NCBI GenBank assembly: GCA_021324635.1
Contig: JAJPIS010000050.1
Span: 1-64,000, forward strand
From: Gemmatimonadota bacterium
Lineage (GTDB): Bacteria > Gemmatimonadota > Gemmatimonadetes > Gemmatimonadales > Gemmatimonadaceae
Reading direction: 5' to 3'
DNA length: 64,000 nucleotides
Below, piece by piece: positions 60,102-64,000 of the stretch. Numbering within the stretch: the first letter of the stretch is position 1; each line of letters begins with the position of its first letter. The notes beneath the pieces were generated by a model that did no database searches, was not told where the DNA came from, and saw only the letters and a list, made by a program, of their open reading frames with translations. The position numbers and the translations under genes were made by a program.

Positions 60102-63100
60102 ATGTCAGACACCGCCATCACACTCACGATCGATGCCCGCCCGGTGACCGTCGAGCCGGGGGCGACGATCCTCGACGCCGCGCGCAGCGCCGGCATCGAT
60201 GTGCCGACGCTCTGCTGGTATCCCAAGCTGCCGACCGTCGGCAACTGCCGGATCTGCCTCGTCTCGGTCGAGGGGACGCCCAAGCTGGTGCCCGCGTGCG
60301 CCACCCAGGCGGCGGCCGGGATGGCGGTCACCACGGACTCGCAGGCCGCGGTCAAGAGCCGGCGTGCCGTCCTGAGCATGCTCCTCGAGCGCTACCCGAC
60401 GGACGCGATCCCGGAGGGCGGGGCGCGCAACGAGTTCGAGCAGCTCGTCCGCCGCTACGATGTGCCGGTCGTGCGTCGGTCCGGCCTTCCCCTCCGTCAG
60501 GGCGACACGCGGCACGAGGATCCGGCGATCCAGCATGACATGTCGACCTGCATCCTCTGTACCCGGTGTGTCCGGGCGTGCGAGGACATCCAGGTCGTCG
60601 GCGTGCTCGACGTCGCCGAGCGCGGCGAGCACGCGGAGATCATCGTCGGCGCGGACGGGAACCCGGAGCACGCGGGGTGCACGTGGTGCGGCGAGTGCGT
60701 CCGCGTCTGCCCGACCGGGGCCATCCACGACATCATCCCGCTTGCCAAGATGGCGGCCGACGTGATGGAGAAGGAGGAGCATCGGGTCCGGTCGGTCTGC
60801 CCCTACTGCGGCGTCGGGTGTCAGATCGACCTCTCCGTCCGGGGGAACGACGTCGTCCGGGTGGTGAGCCCGTGGATCGAGGAGTCGACGCCGAACCAGG
60901 GGTCGACGTGCGTGAAGGGCCGCTTCGGCACCGACTTCGTCCTGCACCACGATCGCCTGAAGGTGCCGCTCATCCGGCGCGGTTGGCAGCGGATCGACGG
61001 CGAGTGGCGGTGGGAGCCGGCGCGGGAGGCTACCGGCAACGGCCATGCGCACTGGGGGCGGCGCGGCGGGCCGTGGCAGGATGTCGAGGAGGAGAGCCAG
61101 GCGCGCAAGCGGCGGCCGCGCACCAACCCGCTGCGGACGCTGCCGACCGGTGCGAGCCCGCTGGGCGATCCGCGGGACCGGGTCGCGACGCCTGCCAGCT
61201 GGTACGAGCCGTTTCGGGAGGCGACGTGGGACGAGGCGCTGGAGCTGACGGCCCAGCAGCTCTGCCGCCTCCGCGACACATACGGGCCGGACAGCCTGGC
61301 GGTGTTCCAGTCGGCGAAGTGCTCCAACGAGGAGAACTACGTCCTCCAGCGCATGTTCCGCGCCGGCATCGGGACGAACAACGTCGATCACTGCACGCGG
61401 CTCTGCCACTCCTCGTCGGTGAGCGCGATGCAGCGGGCGATGAACACGAGCGCGGCGTCGGGGTCGATGCGGGAGGTCGAGGAGGACACCGACGTGATCC
61501 TGATCCTCGGCGCGAACACGACCGAGTCGCACCCGGTCTTCGGGGCGGCGATCAAGCGGGCGGTCAAGCGTGGGGCGATGCTGATCGTCGCCGACCCGCG
61601 ACGGATCGAGCTGGCCGCGCGGGCGCACATCCACCTCCAGATGCTCCCCGGCACCGATGTCGCGCTCCTCAACGCCATGCTGCACCACGTGCTCGACCGG
61701 GGGTTGGAGGACCGGGCGTTCATCGCGCGGCGGATGCGCGACTTCGAGGCCGTCCGGTCGGCCGTCGCGCCGTACACGCCCGAGCGCGCCGAGGCGATCA
61801 CCGGCGTGCCGGCGGACCTCATCCGGCGCGCCGCCGAGGCGTATGCCCGCGGCCCCCGCTCCTCGACCCTGTGGGCGATGGGCCTCACGCAGCACCGGAC
61901 GGGCACGGACATCGTGGCGTCGCTGCTCAACCTCATGCTCGCGTGCGGGATGATCGGCCGGCCGGGGGCAGCGATGATGCCGATCCGTGGCCAGAACAAC
62001 GTGCAGGGGGCGAGCGACGTCGGTGCGATCCCCATGTCGTACACCGACTACCAGCCTGTCGACGACCCGACCGTGCGGTCGATCTTCGCGGCCGCCTGGG
62101 CGGTGCCGGAGGAGCGGCTCTCGCTCCGCCCCGGGCTCAAGGTGACGCAGATCGTGCAGGCGGGGAGCCCGGTGCGGGGCATGTACATCTTCGGCGAGAA
62201 CCCGATCATCTCCGACCCGGACGTGGCGCACGCCGAGGACTGGTTCCGGTCGCTGGAGTTCCTCGCCGTCCACGATCTCTTTCTGACGGAGACGGCGCGG
62301 TACGCCGACGTCGTGCTCCCGGGCTCCTCGTTCGCCGAGAAGACGGGGACATTCGTGAACACGGAGCGCCGCGTGCAACTGGCGCATCGGGCGATCGATC
62401 CGCCGGGCGACGCGCGGGAGGATCTCGAGACGCTGATCGAGCTGTCGCGGCGCATCGGGCTCCCGACGCCCTTCCGCTCGGCCGCCGAGGTGATGGAGGA
62501 GATCGCGACCGTGACCCCGTCGTGGCGGGGGATCTCGCACGCGCGGTTGGACGGCGGTCCCGGGCTCCAGTATCCCGTCCCCGACGCCGAGCATGGCGGC
62601 ACGGCCTTCCTCTTCGACGACGGGTTCCCGACCGCGGACGGGAGAGCGGTCTTCATCCCGGTCGAGTATCTCCCGCCCGCCGAGCTGCCGGACGAGCAGT
62701 TCCCGTTCGTGCTCAACACCGGCCGCCAGATGTATCACTGGCATACCGGGACGATGACCCGTCGGTCGGTGGCGCTCGACGCGCGTGAATCCACGCCGAC
62801 GGTGGAGATCGGGCCGGCCGACGCCGCCGAGCTGGGGGTGCGGGACGGCGACGAGGTGCTCGTGACCTCCCGCCGGAACCGGATCCGGATCGCCGTCCGC
62901 GTATCGGACCGGGTGGCGCACCACCAGGTGTTCATCCCGATGCACTACCGCGAGGCGGCCGCCAACCTGCTGACCAACCCGGTGCTCGACCCCTACGCGG
63001 GGATCCCGGAGTTCAAGGTGTGCGCCGTGCGCATCGAGCCGGTGCCGGTGGACTCGAGGGAGAGGGTGCGCGCGGGTGCGGCGGACCGGCGGCGGCCGGT

Positions 63101-63119
63101 CGCGGCGGCCGGCGACTGA
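60102..63119 (+). CDS. Formate dehydrogenase-type molybdopterin oxidoreductase, alpha subunit
   Basis: 1005 residues from ATG 60102. In order: 2Fe-2S ferredoxin domain (Cys38, 49, 52, 66), His/Cys-type NuoG-like segment, two 4Fe-4S clusters (CILCTRCVRAC at 150-160; CTWCGECVRVC at 193-203), the 4Fe-4S of the Mo domain (CPYCGVGC 233-240 plus Cys270), then the bis-MGD domain. The likely Mo ligand is Cys435 with the neighbouring His436 (TRLCHSSSV), the Cys version of the formate dehydrogenase active site. The dinucleotide-binding domain ends with VSDRVAHHQVFIPMHYREAA. About 70 low-complexity residues (300-370) are inserted before FREATWDEAL. No beta/gamma, FdhD or Mo-cofactor genes are adjacent. 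Confidence 0.9.
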   Translation: MSDTAITLTIDARPVTVEPGATILDAARSAGIDVPTLCWYPKLPTVGNCRICLVSVEGTPKLVPACATQAAAGMAVTTDSQAAVKSRRAVLSMLLERYPTDAIPEGGARNEFEQLVRRYDVPVVRRSGLPLRQGDTRHEDPAIQHDMSTCILCTRCVRACEDIQVVGVLDVAERGEHAEIIVGADGNPEHAGCTWCGECVRVCPTGAIHDIIPLAKMAADVMEKEEHRVRSVCPYCGVGCQIDLSVRGNDVVRVVSPWIEESTPNQGSTCVKGRFGTDFVLHHDRLKVPLIRRGWQRIDGEWRWEPAREATGNGHAHWGRRGGPWQDVEEESQARKRRPRTNPLRTLPTGASPLGDPRDRVATPASWYEPFREATWDEALELTAQQLCRLRDTYGPDSLAVFQSAKCSNEENYVLQRMFRAGIGTNNVDHCTRLCHSSSVSAMQRAMNTSAASGSMREVEEDTDVILILGANTTESHPVFGAAIKRAVKRGAMLIVADPRRIELAARAHIHLQMLPGTDVALLNAMLHHVLDRGLEDRAFIARRMRDFEAVRSAVAPYTPERAEAITGVPADLIRRAAEAYARGPRSSTLWAMGLTQHRTGTDIVASLLNLMLACGMIGRPGAAMMPIRGQNNVQGASDVGAIPMSYTDYQPVDDPTVRSIFAAAWAVPEERLSLRPGLKVTQIVQAGSPVRGMYIFGENPIISDPDVAHAEDWFRSLEFLAVHDLFLTETARYADVVLPGSSFAEKTGTFVNTERRVQLAHRAIDPPGDAREDLETLIELSRRIGLPTPFRSAAEVMEEIATVTPSWRGISHARLDGGPGLQYPVPDAEHGGTAFLFDDGFPTADGRAVFIPVEYLPPAELPDEQFPFVLNTGRQMYHWHTGTMTRRSVALDARESTPTVEIGPADAAELGVRDGDEVLVTSRRNRIRIAVRVSDRVAHHQVFIPMHYREAAANLLTNPVLDPYAGIPEFKVCAVRIEPVPVDSRERVRAGAADRRRPVAAAGD

Positions 63120-63165
63120 ACGACGCCTGAGCGCGGCCGAGCGCCGCCGCCAGCCGCAGGCCGGA

Positions 63166-63246
63166 GTCGCGGTCGCCGGTCGCGAGTCGCGGGTCGCCGA
63201 GTCGCGGACCCCGAGTCGCGGGCCCGGGGTCGCGGTCGCGGTCGTC
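63166..63246. repeat. Degenerate GTCGCGG-type short repeats
   Basis: About ten near-copies of (G)AGTCGCGG/GGTCGCGG in 80 bp of the 195-bp spacer between the molybdoenzyme and threonine dehydrogenase genes. Slippage-type simple repeat; no gene seen. Confidence 0.7.
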
Positions 63247-63314
63247 ACGCCGATATGTTTCCCGCGCGCCGGCGATCGGCGCGCTTTGTCGTTCATCTCC
63301 CACCGAGGAGGCGC

Positions 63315-64000
63315 GTGCGCGCGCTGGTGAAGCGAACGGCGGGTCCGGGGCTGGCGCTCGCGGATGTGCCGGAGCCCGAGATCCGGGACGATGAGGTCCT
63401 GATTCGCGTCCGTCGGGCGGGGGTGTGCGGGACCGACCTCCACATCTATACGTGGGATGACTGGGCCCGGCGGCGGGTGAAGCCGCCGATCGTGGTCGGT
63501 CACGAGTTCGCGGGAGACGTCGTCCAGGTCGGCCGGTTGGTCACCGACGTCCGCGAGGGAGACCGGGTGACCGCGGAAGGCCACATCGTCGACGGCCGCT
63601 GCCTGCTCTGCCGGACCGGCAACTCGCACGTGTGCCCGTACACCCGGATCATCGGCGTCGACCGGGATGGCTGCTTCGCCGACTACATCGCCATGCCGGC
63701 GACCAACGTCTGGCATCTCGACCCCGCCATCCCGTACGAGATCGGTGGGATCCACGATCCGATGGGCAATGCGTTTCACACCGCGCTGACGGCCGAGATC
63801 CCGGGCGCATTCGTGCTCGTGACCGGGTGTGGACCGATCGGACTGTTCGCGATCGGGATCTGCAAGGCGGCCGGGGCCGCCCGGGTCGTGGCGTCCGATG
63901 TGAACGAGACGCGGCTCGCCCTGGCGCGCCGGATGGGCGCGGACGATGCCGTCCACCCCGAAGGGGCGGAGGCGGCCGTTCGCGCGGCGACGGCGGGGCT
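63315..64000 (+). CDS. tdh: L-threonine 3-dehydrogenase, C-terminus cut by window edge
   Basis: First 228 residues from GTG 63315 with GAGGAGG ribosome site; the full protein should be about 340. Zinc-dependent medium-chain dehydrogenase: catalytic-zinc ligands in AGVCGTDLHIYTWD and GHEFAGDVVQVG, structural-zinc region reduced to CLLCRTGNSHVCP, EIGGIHDPMGNAFHTALTAE, NAD-binding VLVTGCGPIGLFAIGICKAA and VVASDVNETRLALA. The HIYTWD and DPMGNAFHTAL motifs are specific to Tdh. Oxidises L-threonine to 2-amino-3-ketobutyrate with NAD. Confidence 0.94.
   Translation, partial: MRALVKRTAGPGLALADVPEPEIRDDEVLIRVRRAGVCGTDLHIYTWDDWARRRVKPPIVVGHEFAGDVVQVGRLVTDVREGDRVTAEGHIVDGRCLLCRTGNSHVCPYTRIIGVDRDGCFADYIAMPATNVWHLDPAIPYEIGGIHDPMGNAFHTALTAEIPGAFVLVTGCGPIGLFAIGICKAAGAARVVASDVNETRLALARRMGADDAVHPEGAEAAVRAATAG

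Noticed and set aside
63166-63246. Iteron-like array (GTCGCGG) as an origin or operator
   Set aside because: Units are degenerate and irregular in a short intergenic spacer without replication genes; simple slippage is enough.
60105-63956. 1283-codon open frame on the minus strand across the molybdoenzyme and tdh genes
   Set aside because: It is the antisense shadow of two genes with clear family motifs; its product is Arg/His/Asp-rich without any domain.

Overview
The window is about 70 % G+C and comes from a diderm bacterium. It encodes Kdo transferase, Mla-type lipid transport parts, TolQ/TolR-like energisers, outer-membrane barrels and M16 periplasmic peptidases. Codon use (G/C at third positions), the family mix and several lineage-restricted small proteins fit Gemmatimonadota best; this is inference from pattern, not from a database search. 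Genes are dense, often with ATGA/GTGA overlaps.

Layout. 1-4.9 kb: a partial TPM-domain protein, then a copper module (CopA ATPase and CsoR repressor) with a CsoR-like operator over its promoter, flanked on both sides by copies of a palindromic intergenic repeat. 4.9-16.9 kb: one minus-strand run of nine genes (two paralogous barrel/coiled-coil proteins, a coiled-coil protein, a 1741-residue TPR protein, a small secreted protein, one TolQ/ExbB, two TolR/ExbD, and an AgmX/PglI-type TonB-like protein). Its parts list resembles the Myxococcus Agl-Glt/Nfs envelope-spanning machine, and it is the most interesting system here. 17-21.1 kb: a thioredoxin-like lipoprotein, WaaA, an EAL phosphodiesterase, a small barrel. 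21.2-25.5 kb: F1 ATP synthase genes alpha-gamma-beta-epsilon without delta or Fo, with a perfect CRP-like palindrome upstream. 25.7-29.2 kb: AraC-type regulator, Nudix hydrolase and Mla ATPase in one overlapping run, then a group-2 sigma factor.

29.5-34.6 kb: four tRNA genes (Ala-GGC, Val-GAC, Arg-ACG, Pro-CGG). The last 47 bases of tRNA-Pro plus two flanking bases recur exactly 3.5 kb downstream, defining a small integrated island of lower G+C. It holds a HigBA-like pair with a 5'-truncated toxin, an IS3 remnant, a TacA/TacT-like antitoxin/acetyltransferase pair with palindromic operators, and no integrase. Gene remnants (HNH nuclease, serine hydrolase) lie on both sides.

34.9-46.1 kb: MEDS-domain protein divergent from a histidine kinase, nitroreductase, a PadR operon with operator, secreted proteins, a Crp/Fnr regulator, an FMN alpha-hydroxy-acid oxidase, an enlarged ComF-like protein, and an LLM monooxygenase/ATP-grasp pair. 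46.3-50.5 kb: an M16 pair (one active, one lacking the zinc motif), Fpg-type glycosylase, tRNA-Arg(CCG). 50.5-58.9 kb: MCE protein, Rho, RuvX, MltG, ThiE (convergent overlap with an HD-GYP protein), RlmI-like methyltransferase, CDF transporter, methyltransferase-like protein. 59-64 kb: a 50-residue conserved-looking protein, a 30-residue Lys/Arg peptide, a large formate-dehydrogenase-type molybdoenzyme, and a partial threonine dehydrogenase.
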